DNA of 64,000 bases from Hofstenia miamia. Lineage: Eukaryota > Xenacoelomorpha > Acoela. The notes below the pieces were generated by a model that saw only the letters and a program-made list of their open reading frames with translations, did no database searches and was not told where the DNA came from. Positions within the stretch are counted from its first letter, which is position 1. Each line of letters starts with the position of its first letter. The position numbers and the translations under genes are program-made. The stretch lies in contig SCFE01000048.1 of NCBI GenBank assembly GCA_004352715.1, positions 971,777-1,035,776 on the forward strand, read 5' to 3'. Positions 1 to 11,589 of this stretch are shown here, in pieces.

Positions 1-590
1 ACACAGATTCTCCGTTGGGGCTTGACACTCTCAAGTGGTTCACATAAAACAGCAAGATGATCCGTTGTCAATGTCGTAGCTACAGTGGAGACTTTGCTAA
101 ACATCATGCTTGTAACTAGCACTCGGTCTAATTTAGACGTGCCTCTTGTGCCTTCCCATGTGCATTCTTGTAGAATGGTCTGCTGTAGCAAATTGTCGAC
201 GTCAAATTCGTTAAAATCCCCACATATAACAAAATCTATGTTTTTCTTTTCTTCAAGCAGTTTATCCATGGAATTTACAATAAGGCTGCACAGATCCCCT
301 TGGCGATTAAGTGCAGGCGGGTAGTACAACACGCAAAAAGCAGTTCTCCCTACCACAAACCAGAGCAGTTCGAAGTCGCTTGATTCGGATTTAAGGACAC
401 GTTCACAAACTAGAAAGTCTTTGATATATACACAAACCCCACCTCCAATCGTCTTGTTCGAGTTTTGTACATTTCTGTCTTGTCGCAGGCATTGGTAATT
501 GGGGATGTAAACAAACCTTGAAAGTACAGTCCTATTTACTTTTGAGTACTGTGCTCCATTGTTCACAGATGTCGGAGCCAATCTTACTGT
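1..590 (-). mobile_element. Non-LTR retrotransposon endonuclease fragment
   Basis: Read on the minus strand this is an almost continuous reading frame that runs off the left edge. It carries the order of motifs of an apurinic-like (EEP) endonuclease of LINEs: GGGVCVYI near 425-450, CGDFNEFD near 205-235 with the catalytic GDFN block, GTSKLDRVLV near 110-150, and TTDHLAV near 40-70, the equivalent of the usual SDH box. The nicking activity of such domains primes reverse transcription at the target. The RT would lie outside the window, to the left. The motif order is CR1/L2-like, but the clade cannot be fixed from this piece. It is a fragment; I cannot tell whether the full copy is intact. Confidence 0.75.
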
Positions 591-694
591 AAAAATACAG
601 TGAGAACTCAGTGGAAAAAATAATTTGCTGTCCCACCATCAAGCGCAGGGAGGGAATATCTGTGAAAATCTAGTTAAAAGAATACGGCAGGGGA

Positions 695-1080
695 GTTATT
701 GTACTTTAGGGGACTCAGTATGAGTGACGTCATAAAATGGGTATTAAACTAACCTTAACCCTAACCTTACTCCCTAGCAAATGCAATTATATTGCATTTC
801 ATCTTGATTAATTTTTTGCAAAATTTTTAAGTTTTGGGGTAGGGATTGGGGCGTTATTGTACTTTAGGGGACCCAGTTTGAGTGACGTCATAAATTGGGT
901 ATAAAACTCTAACCCTAACCCCAATCCCTACCTCAAAACTTTAAAATTTTGCAAAAAATTAATCAACAAGATGAAATGCAATATAATTGCATTGGTTGGG
1001 GAGTAGAGTTAGGGTTAAGGTTAGAGTTTAATTCCCATTTTATGACGTCACTCAAACTGGGTCCCCTAAAGTACAATAAC
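695..1080. repeat. Foldback MITE with three TGACGTCA octamers
   Basis: The outer ends are inverted copies of GTTATTGTACTTTAGGGGAC, and the arms 695-849 and 917-1080 are near-perfect reverse complements. The loop at about 850-916 holds a third copy of the terminal sequence in direct orientation to the left end, so the left end has been doubled or a second copy inserted. Each terminal copy contains the palindrome TGACGTCA (725-732, 883-890, 1043-1050), identical to the consensus cAMP-response element. CCCTAA-like runs inside the arms resemble telomere repeats but are too few and irregular to be one. No coding capacity is seen. Confidence 0.8.
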
Positions 1081-1089
1081 GCCGGGATT

Positions 1090-2205
1090 GGAGTTAGGGT
1101 TAGAGTTTTATGGATCAATTCAAGTTTAGGTCTTTTTTTTAAAAAAATTCGTATGACTCATCCAATCAACTTTTCTGGATCAACTTTTTACGAGGAACAA
1201 TCTGACATCCTCGAAATTGTGAAAAAATCAATCCTTGAGCCGCTATAGCTCTTTTTTATTTTACCGATATAAAAACAATTTAACACTGTGACAACAGTTT
1301 TTTGAAAGTGTAAAATATTGTAAATTATACTTTTTGGATGAAAGTTACAATATACCTTACTTCTCATCGTTTTTTACGTTGGATTAGTGTTTATTTTGTT
1401 CGCGTGTACCCTATTCTAAACCTTCGCCCGAATTTTAAGCCTGATCCCATATTGCAAGGCTTAGGATCTACATCATAATAATAAAATAACGATTTGTACG
1501 CAAGCAGAATATAAAGTTTGCACTTGCTAATCGGTAGTCTAATCAAATCTCAAATGAACAGCAGCCAAAAGCTAATAGATAATGGGAGATTTTCACTAAA
1601 ATTTAAATTTAAATATTTTTGGTCAAAGTTGTTTAATTTAGTCAAAATTTTTTAAAAATAAAGCAACTATAAAAAATTTTTGCTAAATTTTTCAGAAATT
1701 CACTGTCTCTTTCTTGGTAGATGATCTCACTAACTTGTCATTTTCCAGAAATTCATCTTACAAAGTAATAGTTTTGTGATTCAAAAGGTAGTGACATTAT
1801 ATGACCAATAAAGAGAAAATGAATTTCTGCAAAATTTAGCTAATGTTTTTTATTGGTTGTTTTATTTTTAAGGAATTTAAACTAAGTTAAACATTTTTGT
1901 CTAAAAATATTAAATTGAAATTTGAGTGAAAATCCCCCATTGATTTTTAAAAATGTCTAGTACTTTATGTAATAAGTGATTGCTCTAAATTTTAAGGTTA
2001 ATTTCTTTTTAAATATTTTTTATTTACTTCACCCTAGTCTCAAGTCAAAACAATGCAACCTAAATGACGTCAAACCAATCAAAACTAGGTAATGGGATGA
2101 TTTATTAGTAGTTTTAAAACTCTTAAATAAAAAATAATTTTCTTCAAAGAACAAATTAAATTGTAATCTAACTCAAAATATTTCAACAACTAAAATTTTG
2201 TGAAT
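1090..2205. other. AT-rich spacer, no gene seen
   Basis: Low-complexity AT-rich sequence with no convincing reading frame or RNA gene. The stretch 1560-1950 contains several similar AAATTTAAATTT-type blocks that could be a decayed repeat. Confidence 0.6.
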
Positions 2206-2221
2206 AGCCCCCATTGTAATG

Positions 2222-2230
2222 ATGTATATA

Positions 2231-2267
<37 letters not shown>

Positions 2268-2371
2268 NNNNNNNNNNNNNNNNNNNNNNNNNNNNNNNNN
2301 NNNNNNNNNNNNNNNNNNNNNNNNNNNNNNNNNNNNNNNNNNNNNNNNNNNNNNNNNNNNNNNNNNNNNNN

Positions 2372-2402
<31 letters not shown>
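2222..2402. repeat. (AT)n microsatellite spanning an assembly gap
   Basis: An alternating AT tract is interrupted by 104 N at 2268-2371. The gap lies within the tract, so the true length is unknown. Confidence 0.95.
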
Positions 2403-2405
<3 letters not shown>

Positions 2406-2570
2406 AGGTTACAATTGAACAGGTGTGTTTCTCATTTCAAAAATCTTTTTTATTAAAACTTTTTTTCTAATGTGTGTAATCACATCAAATAATGCCTCTT
2501 TTTTATAATAAAATAAATAAATAAATTTTTTATTTTTTCAAAATTTTTAATTTTTATTATTTTCACATTT

Positions 2571-3550
2571 AATGGTCAGTTGTAATGTTCAACATATAAT
2601 GGTCCTTTGTAAAACCTGATGTATGACATTTTTAGTTAAGCTCTATTTATACATTTTTATTTAAATATTCTTGTCAATTATTTCATTATGTTCATACATT
2701 GAAAAAAAACACCTCAATTTCTTGGATTTTGTGTGCTTTTGAAGATGTTTTCCTTCACCACAAATATTGACCCTGTAGACAGTTTCTTATTACTTTTTTG
2801 CAGTTTCAACTATTCTGCATGGCACTATTTTTTGGTTTTTAGATATGTCAGTTCTTCATCTCCAAAAATTTCCAAAATATTTGGTAATATTTGGAATTTT
2901 TTTAATTTCTATCTATTTCAATTATTAGATTAGACCCTGCTTGGAAACCTATTGCTTCATTAGTTTTAATATAATTGACGCAGTTTACATGGGATTTTTC
3001 ACTGCCAAAATCTCATTTAATATGCCTTCAAAAAACTGAAAAGATTATTTTGCCCAAACTAGGCACTCATAGGAAATGGCATGGTATTATGATATTGCAC
3101 TTATGGCTCCAACTAGTATATTTGATTTCAATTCATATGAATTTGAAAAACCGCATTGCAGTACCTCATTGCAAACAAAAATTGTGAAAAAGCATTAATT
3201 CAAAACTTAGTTTTGTATTATAATGTCCTTAACATCAGTTTTGTTGTTTGAAAATAAAATTAATGCACTTGAATCTTTTAAAAAAATAAATTTCAATTAA
3301 ATAGTTTTAGATGAATATCACACATTTTAGATTAATTTTACAGTAGTTTTTTTAATATGAATTGAATTGGGAGGAAATTCCCAATGATAAACAATTTAAA
3401 TAAACAGGAAATAAAAGAAAATTCACAAAAAAAAATTGTATATATACTTAAAAAATGTGTTACAACAGACCATTATGTTAAACCTGACCATTATATGTGC
3501 TGTGCAATACAATGGACCATTATCTGTGAAAGTCAAGTTACAATGGACCA

Positions 3551-3585
<35 letters not shown>
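2571..3585. repeat. Repeat with inverted GACCATTAT motifs, possible DNA-transposon relic
   Basis: The left side has the motif as ATAATGGTC or TAATGGTC (near 2573 and 2603). The right side has four copies of the reverse complement GACCATTAT (near 3473, 3489, 3516 and 3547), the last two within TACAATGGACCATTAT or close variants. Motif arrays inverted between two ends are typical of subterminal transposase-binding sites. The right end runs directly into an (AT)n tract at 3555-3585. There are no clear terminal repeats, no target duplication and no coding region. Confidence 0.4.
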
Positions 3586-3588
<3 letters not shown>

Positions 3589-3629
3589 TTAATTCCTTAA
3601 GGTTGTAGTTGTTGGACTTTAAGTCTCTA

Positions 3630-3726
3630 AAGGGGGTGATACATGATCAGACTTGTGTGTCAAACTTAATTGCATAATTGCTCAGCACACAAATCCATAA
3701 TAAGTTTGACAGTGTATCACCTCCTT
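3630..3726. repeat. 97-bp palindromic element, left terminal repeat of the 10.5-kb unit
   Basis: Begins AAGGGGGTGATACATGATCA and ends with an inverted version finishing TGTATCACCTCCTT, so it can fold on itself. The first ~53 bp are also the reverse complement of the sequence at about 14095-14147, with few mismatches and a short indel. It is either the left terminal inverted repeat of a large element (3630-14147) or an independent small MITE with a relative at 14.1 kb. No clear target-site duplication is visible in the flanks. Confidence 0.6.
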
Positions 3727-5820
3727 CAAACAAGTGTGCCACACTTTCTGTTGCTATCATGCAGTTATTAAAATCAATTAACTATTTGTTTTCATAATGA
3801 ACTGGGTAAAACTACAGACTCTGGGATAAATAACAAGTTGTCTATCTCAGATTCAGTGGTAAAACTCATGATGCATTATACAAATGTTGACAGAGAACAT
3901 GGTTGCATTTATAGAACTTTATAAATAGTTCCTTTGTTTGTAAAAAGCACATCTTTTAATAAGAGGAACATGTGCATGCGTGAAGAGGCATAAATAGTTA
4001 TTTCTAGACTCAATATGTCACTAGGATTGTTTAAAACCCATTCTCATAATACATTTATAAATGTTTCAACTAATTAGCACTAATATAGGAAATAAAGGAA
4101 ATCACTTTAAATATGAATATCACAAATTTTTTATGGATTGTATAACAAAAAAAAGGAATTCTATTTGCAAAGTATTGGTGTTAAATAATGGTAGGACATT
4201 GAATGTTGCAAGGTATGTAACCTGTGGTGAAAAAACTTTAGTTGGCAAAAATTTCTTGTTTTAATATAATATTATTATGGTAAAAATATCTCTTATTATA
4301 GAGATTCACAAACCCTTTAAAAACTAGAACTGATTGTGAGTATTTCTAATTTTTTTGTAATAGAAAACTTAATAAAACTGTAACCTAATGCAGTCTGCTA
4401 AATATTGTCAAATTTGATTTTTCATACTTGCAATTAATGTTTTTTTAAGTGGCCAAATATATTTTACCAGTCTGTACAATTAAATAATGCCCTATTTAGA
4501 AGTATTAAATCAATAAATATTCATTCTGAAATAATTATGTATATAGCTATCATAGTAATGTATGTACAGATACTGTAGAGTCACTCAGGGCCCTTATTTA
4601 TTTTTATTTTTCAATTATTGGCACTCCCCAATTAATTTGGTGCTATTTACTATCTTTGATTTAGTGAATTTATTAATTTGTAGTCTTTTGAACTTAAGTT
4701 TCAAATTTAGTAATTGTCCCTTTGATTTAGAGATTACATGTAATTGCTTGTTTAATTTGCAAGGTAACAAGTGAATTTTTGTAAAATGGTAAATATTTAC
4801 CTTTTACTGTAATAAATAGGGAACTTACTGTTATCAAACATCAAATAAATTTCATTCTCACTGGAAAATGTTTGCTTTATTTTTCTTTATTACTTTACTA
4901 ATGTTTTTAGATCTGGTATTGTTAATATGATAATAAACTTGTAAGATCCAGCAATAATGTGGGAGGAACTCCGCTGTGCCTGGGGAGAAAACTTGCTCCT
5001 TGACAGATGTGAGCCCATATTGTGGTTGCTTTAGGCTATGTATAGGAATAGGAAATTAAAGAACTACTAAATCTATTGATCATACATGCACATACTATCA
5101 CACAATGCAGATATATTATGCTGTTGGCATAAGTGAATATGTGGTAATTACATGTTATTAATATCTTTATTACATGAGCTGAGATAACAAACACTGAGCT
5201 AAATTTGTTTTATTGAGCTAGAAATTAAACTTGAGACACACAATTAGCACCTTGGATGGTAAGGATGGATTCTGATGACTTGGCTTTGGTGAGATGCCAT
5301 GTGAATTGGTCACTATCTGAAATGCCATTCTGGAAAGGATATCAGTTAATTTTTCTACAGTGAAATTGGCAAACTACCAATCTTCATTTGTTTTGTTAGA
5401 ATACAGGCTGCTCTCAGCAATGGTAATTCTTTGCAACCTTGTAATGCTCAAGCTGCTAGACACAGACCACTGATTCTACATGGTGGCCCTGATGTGATTC
5501 CTGGACACTCTGGAGTGTCAGTTAAACTATCTACTCCATTCTGTTAATGTATGCAGATGGATCAACATTTGGAGATGTACTCCAGTCATGAAGTTTGTGC
5601 ACCTACTAAGTTGGTCACCTGTTTTTACTTGGTGATTGCAATGTGATACAGAACTGTTCTAGTGTTTTCTTATTGTATCTGGTTTTGTTTTTCTACTGGG
5701 TGTGAGTCAGCTGGGATGGATTTCCCCTGACCACTATCTATTTCACCACCCATCAATGTACAACTTTACCTTATATGTAATTCTACATTTTCAATTCTGT
5801 GATCTGATGCCATTACCAAG
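3727..5820. other. Non-coding leader between left repeat and gag
   Basis: No sustained reading frame is present. The first 1.2 kb is AT-rich; from about 4950 the base composition becomes more balanced, like that of the gag-pol region, which suggests that the retroelement sequence starts about there. A TGG-initiated 18-mer at about 5490, preceded by CA, has the look of a tRNA primer-binding site, but no second copy of the upstream sequence (a 3' LTR) was found. Confidence 0.5.
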
Positions 5821-6031
5821 CCTTGATTCTATTTTTACCCATTCTTAGTGCCATATTGGTCCTGTCTTGTTGTTCTAGAATTTGGAATGATTGTGTACCT
5901 ATGCCTTGCTACCATCTGTCAGTTGCTCTTGTTTCTCCTACACAACTGGATATTTTTTCCTACATTATTGGAATTGTTTTTGAAACCTTCTCTCTTACTT
6001 TACTTTTACTTGTTTATTTATTCTTGTTCTT

Positions 6032-7690
6032 ATGGATATGGATTTTTCTATTTCTCATAATGGGATTCCCACTCAGGGTTTCCTCTGTGTGAGTGCTGAC
6101 AGCCTGGACACTGTCCCTTGCACCATTGGATTTTCTTCTGTTGTTACTTTACCTACTCCCCCCCCCACCAAATCTGTGTCTGCTATGTCTACACCCTCCG
6201 AAGTTTTTCTACAAGAGATGCCTACTCCTGCTACCCTGTTGAACCCATTTATTTCATATAAGCCATTGTCACCTCCACCAGATTTGCTGACAACTGAAGT
6301 TGATCAGCTTAGAGAAGCTCTCTCAGAACAAATCTCTCACTGCTGTTCCTGTGAAGCCCGCCTTGATGCATTACAAGTAGAGTTTTGACAACAAGCCACT
6401 GAAGCTTGGCACTGTGAGAGATGCTTACTCAACTTGATCACAGCATTAGAGATCAAATTCAGGAATTAACCCTTCATTCTCCACTGATTTCATCAGGAGA
6501 ACCTGAATATGTGACTCAGGCCTTTTTGGACAATGCCCTCAACACTCTTTCAGAGAAGTTTTCATGCATAGTCTCACAGACACTCTCTGCCCACCTTTCT
6601 CATGCTCTGCCAGTGCCTACAACGTCCCCAGCAATGCCACCATTTGTTACCCCTGTTACCTCTTTTACAGTTGGAGTTCCTATGTTTACTCAGTCTGCTC
6701 TTTTGCAAGTTTCTACACTAACTACCATAGCTATGCCTAGTTCTTGTACCCCAAGTGCAACTGTAGTGCCAATGGAGCCCATCAGTGTTACAGTTACTCC
6801 AACTGCTACAATTGTTACATCTCCTCCTCTGAGTGACCCTATCAGGTCTACAACAACTTGTGGGCCACACTTTACTCAGTCCATTCTGCCTACTGAAGCC
6901 TTGGGAAGTGAACAATCAAATCTTTTTAATCAACACTCAGTGTTGCCTAAATTCACTGGGAAGATAGATGACATTTCTCAGTCATTTGAGGAGTGGCTCT
7001 TTCTCTTTGAGCTTATAATGAAGCAATAAAAAACTACTCAAGATGCCACTGCCACACAATTTCCCATGTTCCTTCAAGGCCTTGCATACAATCAGTACAT
7101 GATGCTGGATAGGGAAGTTAAGACAAATTATCAATTACTTGTTGGTCACTTCAAGGACCATTACAAAGCACCTCACATAAAACAGCAATACAAGACACTT
7201 TTATGTGATCTCTCCTTTAAAAAGGGGATGATGTCAGGACCTATATTACTCAGGTTGATAGACTCTTTCACCTCAGAAAGTTAACTCCAGAGTACTTGAG
7301 ACATGATCTCTTCTCATATATTTGTTGGGGTTTTCCTTCTACCATTAGGAGCTGCCTCAAGCTTAAATGCAATCTGGAAGATGATCTAAATTCTATTATT
7401 AATAAGGTGATCAGCATTGTCTACATGCTACAAAACACAACCCACATTGAGAGAGATGCTGGTGATCTAAAGACAGGTCAAACTGCCTATAAAACATTTA
7501 CCTCTTCAAGTTTGGCTACTGTGCAGAAGAAAACAGATAATGAAAGACAATCAGCTCACATTTGTACTCAGAGTGGGGCAGTTATCTGCCTAATTGCAGA
7601 TGGAGTTGGTATTATCATTGATGAGCCATCAGTTGAAATGTGTACTCCCAACACCCTGGTTGAGTCTGTCAACCATTTAAATTAGATGGA
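6032..7690 (+). pseudogene. gag-like ORF of Ty3/Gypsy-type element, degraded
   Basis: Three overlapping open stretches in different frames (6032-6388, 6421-7029, 7066-7685) read as one Gag-type polyprotein broken by stops and frameshifts. It starts with a Pro/Ser/Thr-rich region, then a short helical or coiled-coil segment (near 6290-6480), a second Thr/Ser/Pro-rich linker (6600-6900), and a capsid-like part marked by FEEWLF (near 6987) and DLFSYICWGFP (near 7300). No CCHC zinc knuckle was seen. The capsid-like part clearly resembles the minus-strand gag relic at 19.6-21.3 kb. Gag would package the element RNA. The copy is not functional as written. Confidence 0.65.
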
Positions 7691-8335
7691 GTGCCTCCTC
7701 CTGAAAACCATGCACATGATGTTTTGGTGATAACCTTGTTACTGCATACTAACGTCATCCTCACAGATGTGAATGGATTGCTGATTAATGCTACTATTGA
7801 TACAGGAGCCTCTGTCTCCATAATAAGTGAAACCTGTTGTGACAAGTTTTGCCTACACAGAGAAGATCTGTTACCATCTACAGTGCATTTGTTAGATGCT
7901 TCTGGGAACACTATTTTGCTGAAGTGTCAGATAAACAACCTCAATTTGTATATCCACCAAGAATGCTTTCAAGTGGACCTTATTGTAGTTGATACCTGCA
8001 ATCAGCCCTTGCTGTACAATGTCATTCTGGGAAATGATTTCCTTGAGAAGAGCACTTGTGTGATCAATTACAGAACTAACACACTCTCAATCTGCAAAAG
8101 CAAGCCTCAGGAGGAGCTTACTGCTGCTTGTAACCAAGAAATTCTATTAATGTTAACTGACACTATTGTTGCAGAGCTGTGGCACTGGCAACAAGTTGCC
8201 ATCACTATGAACTCTCCTTACAAGGGGGGACATCATGATTTCAGGACAAAGGGGAAAACGCCTTTGGGGCCTACAACTTTCTCCACACCTTTGTCATGTC
8301 TCTTGTGTAAATACCTATGTTACCATGCTCAATAG
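7691..8335 (+). pseudogene. Retropepsin domain of Ty3/Gypsy-type element
   Basis: An open 214-codon stretch contains the aspartic-protease signature IDTGASVSII (near 7795-7825), with the active-site Asp in DTGA. A downstream hydrophobic strand ends in VILGNDFL (near 8022-8045), the usual ILG-x-DFL flap-to-C-terminal motif of retroviral-type proteases. The domain would cleave the Gag-Pol precursor. It lies directly after gag and before RT, the order of the Ty3/Gypsy group. The stretch between 8200 and 8480 has several frame breaks, so the link to RT is lost. Confidence 0.8.
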
Positions 8336-8485
8336 TTTCACACCTGATCTGAATGGATCCAACCAAGTTATCTATCATCACCATGCCAGTCTGACTCAAA
8401 CTTTAAGCAGCTGCCTGTTTACCTGTTCTCACTGCAATTCACGATCTGAGTGAACCAAGTGATCCAGTCTGGATCCCAGTTGTAA

Positions 8486-9905
8486 ATGAGAAAACTCATG
8501 GACATCTGTGTCCACAAGAACATGACGTGCTATCTGCTCTTTTGTGCCAGCACCATGATGTATTTAATTAGGGATCTATTAGTGTTGGAAAGGCTGTTGG
8601 GGAACAACATGCTATCAAAACCAAGAGTGAATGCCCCATTTGGTTGCCAGTTCAAATGGTACCCAAGAATTGAACAGATCCTTAGCAATCTCATTGAAAG
8701 CAGGATCATTCAGAACAGCAAAAGTCCTTATGCTGCACCCACAGTGTTTATCAGCCAAGGTGAGAAGTACTGCCTCTGCATTGACTTTTGATGATTAAAT
8801 GCCATCACTATCAAGGATGCATATCAGTTACCTCACATTGAGGATCTTCTATATGATGCCAGCAAGTAGAGTTTGTTCTCATGCTTGGATCTCTGTAAAG
8901 CCTATTGGCAGATACCAATGAAGCCTGCTGACATCCCAAAAACTGCTTTTATTACACCTTACAGCCTTTTTGAGTGGAAATACATGGCCTTCAGGCATTG
9001 TAATGCTCTGGCTACATTTCAGCATTATGTCACACATGTACTATGGAATGGGGCCAATGTTCTCAAACCTGGGATCACCACATATATGGATGATATTCTC
9101 ATTGCTGGACACTCATTCTCTGATCACTTAGATAAGTTGGGTCACACTCTCAAGATCTTGTACAACTCTGGTCTCCAGGTCAATGGAAATAAATGTTTGC
9201 TCATTTTGCCATGAGTTACCTTCTTAGGAAGAGTGATTGAACCTGGGAGAATATCTATTAAAAGCAATGTGAAAGACCATCTCAATCATGTTGAGACTCT
9301 ATGCTCTCACAAGGACATCCAATGATTGAATGATGGGCTTTCTCAATTATTATGGCTCTTTCATTCCTGAACTAGCCAATCAATTGAAGCACATATCTAA
9401 TTTGCTCTGCAAGAACACTGAATTCTGTTGGACCTGGGCTGAACAGGAAGAGCTGGATGCTGTGAAGCAAGAACTCAGATGGATCCCAAGTCTGAATAAG
9501 CCTGACTACACTAAGGAATTTATTGTCAACTGTGACGCAAGTTCCATTGCCATCAGTGGTGTTCTAAGTCAGATGATCAACATTCAGGAAAGCCCAGTAC
9601 AGTATTTTAGCCAGAAGCTCTGAAATGCTGAGCTAAATTATGGAGCAACAAAGTCTGAAATATTAGCGCTTTTCAAGAGCCTGAAGAAGTTTCAATTCTT
9701 CATATTAGGTTGTCAATTCATTGTTTGTACCAATAACTCTGTGCTAGCATGGCTCAAGGAAATCTCTGGTGACAAGTTGAACATAGTTGCCCAATGGTTG
9801 GAATATCTAGATGATTTCACCTTTACTATCACCCATTGTCCAGGGAGATTACATCTCAACACAGACTACTTCACTGCCCTTCTGAGTTATGAGAGAGACT
9901 TGTGA
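8486..9905 (+). pseudogene. Reverse transcriptase and RNase H, Ty3/Gypsy type, degraded
   Basis: RT motifs appear in order: the NAPFG...IEQIL...ESRIIQNSKSPYAAP block (8620-8740), CIDF (8779-8790), SCLDLCKAYWQIP (8877-8917) with the first catalytic Asp, AFITPYSLFEWKYMAF (8942-8989), and YMDDILIAG (9083-9109), the catalytic YxDD box. The connection region follows, with FLNYYGSFIPELA (9336-9375). RNase H starts at IVNCDASS (near 9520) and includes SEIL and an HCPG-type motif near 9834. Several in-frame stops (about 8788, 8866, 9212, 9322, 9621, 9903) inactivate the copy. The domain order PR-RT-RH-IN and the sequence style assign it to Ty3/Gypsy rather than Copia or BEL. Confidence 0.88.
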
Positions 9906-10141
9906 AAGCTACCTGGTGAGAAAACTCATTTTGGATTTATCCCAGCATGTGAGTATGAGCTCCTCCCCAACATTAATGCAGACTGGAATGGGAAAGCAAT
10001 CCTCCCCCATTATGGTGAGGAGGAGATCTCAGAGAAAGAATTTGTACCCATTAGTTACAAGATAAAGTCTTATTGGAAATTAACTATAAAGTCAGGGAAC
10101 CCTAATACACTATAAGGAAACATCACCAAAAGATACTTCCA

Positions 10142-11300
10142 ATGTTATCACTGGAAAATCACTGGGCTGGAATCCTTTACACACATAGTCAGAATAATCA
10201 TTTGGCAATTCTGGAATACTTCAAAAGGGATCTTGTCCAGAAGTTTCACAAACGTGGCCACCTCAGAATTATCCAAACTGAGCAAACCTTTAATGCTCAC
10301 TATGTCACCATAGGTATTAGAGCTACTGTTCAAGATGTCATCAATAAGTGTGAAGCATGCCTACTCCAGGGAGCAGACACTTTCCAGAACAGAGAGCCAA
10401 GCTCCACAGTTGGGTCACTGAAAGAACAAATGAAGTAGTCCACATGGACATGAAGAAATTGTCAAGAGACAAACAAGGATTTTAATATCTTTTGGTCTTG
10501 ATAGACTATTTTACTAAATATGCGAGACTTATTCCTCTCAACAACACTACTGCCGAAGTCATCAGAGAAAAGATTGTCAAAGAATGGATCTTCAAACTTG
10601 GACCAATGGAGTGCTTGGTCTTTGACCATGGTCCTCAATTTGAGAACACCCTAATGTCCAATCTTATGAAGGAACTTGAGATTATACATGATTTCACCAC
10701 TGTGTACCATCCACAATTGAACAGTGTCATTGAGTGACTGAACTGTACTGTCATTAAGTTGATTAGAGATGCTTTAGCCCCCACTGCCCATAGAAATTGG
10801 AGATGAGTAATAGAGGCAGTAGAATTCTTTTATAAAACTGCTGTTCACTCTATCACCAAAGTGAGCCCTTTCAAACTATGTTCAGCCATGAAGCAAGCAT
10901 GCCACTATCTATCATGTTTCTGGATTACAATGAACCAACCTTGGAGAATTTTGTGAACCAGATGCTGCAAGAATTCCAAGAAGTGCACCTCTCTATCTGC
11001 TGGAACACCAACCAGTCTGTTATTTGCCAGAAGCTGAACTTTGATAAGAAACTGTATGGCAAACCACACAAACAAGGAGATTCTGTATTTGCTTACTTTC
11101 CTTGTCTTGATGCTAATCAAGTACAAAAACTTGCCACCAATTGGCAAAGACCTTTTGAGATAACTAAAGTATTAGATCACCACCAGTACTTATTAGATAA
11201 TGGTAAAGTCGCCCATTTTCAGTGACTAAGACAAACTATTAAGGATATACATAATGCAGTCATTGACAACAATAACAAGTTTTCTCTTGTTGATGATGGT
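10142..11300 (+). pseudogene. Integrase of Ty3/Gypsy-type element, degraded
   Basis: An N-terminal zinc-finger-like part shows two His residues (RGHL near 10253 and NAHY near 10291) followed by KCEAC (near 10347), i.e. HHCC. The catalytic core shows VLIDYFTKYARLIP (10495-10536), LVFDHGPQFE (10615-10644) and the YHPQLNSVIE block (10708-10737), which supply the D, D and E residues. A C-terminal part ends with a KLATNWQRPFEI type motif (near 11128-11160), the SH3-like end of Gypsy integrases. Stops at 10436 and 10735 and beyond break it. No chromodomain was recognised. Confidence 0.85.
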
Positions 11301-11589
11301 GTCAATGAGATTGAATATTATGATAACCTCACCAAATGTGAGGAAGACAACCTTACACAGGTTGATTATGATAGTAACCTCCATAGTAGTAGCAACACTA
11401 TAGCTACTCATATTTTGCCTAAAATTAAAGCTAGAAATCAGAGATATTTAGATCACTTAAATACCCAGGATTGGGACCTTAATCTTATATCTTTGTTTAG
11501 CAACCATGAAAAGAACAGAGAATCAACCACCAGCCAGATGCCTAGTGTGATGATGAATCAACCCACAAGATGAGACAAATTGATCAACA

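Noticed and set aside
750-930. CCCTAA-like runs resembling telomere repeats
   Set aside because: Only two or three irregular units, and they pair as part of the foldback arms, so they belong to the MITE.
2173-2470. Open frames of repeated Tyr-Ile through the AT tract and gap
   Set aside because: Product of the (AT)n repeat and N placeholders, not a gene. The same applies at 28.1-29.3 kb, 36.2-36.4 kb and 40.0-40.3 kb.
5400-5510. Possible 5' LTR end and primer-binding site (CA followed by a TGG-started 18-mer)
   Set aside because: No matching 3' LTR was found near 14 kb or elsewhere in the window, so the LTR cannot be supported.
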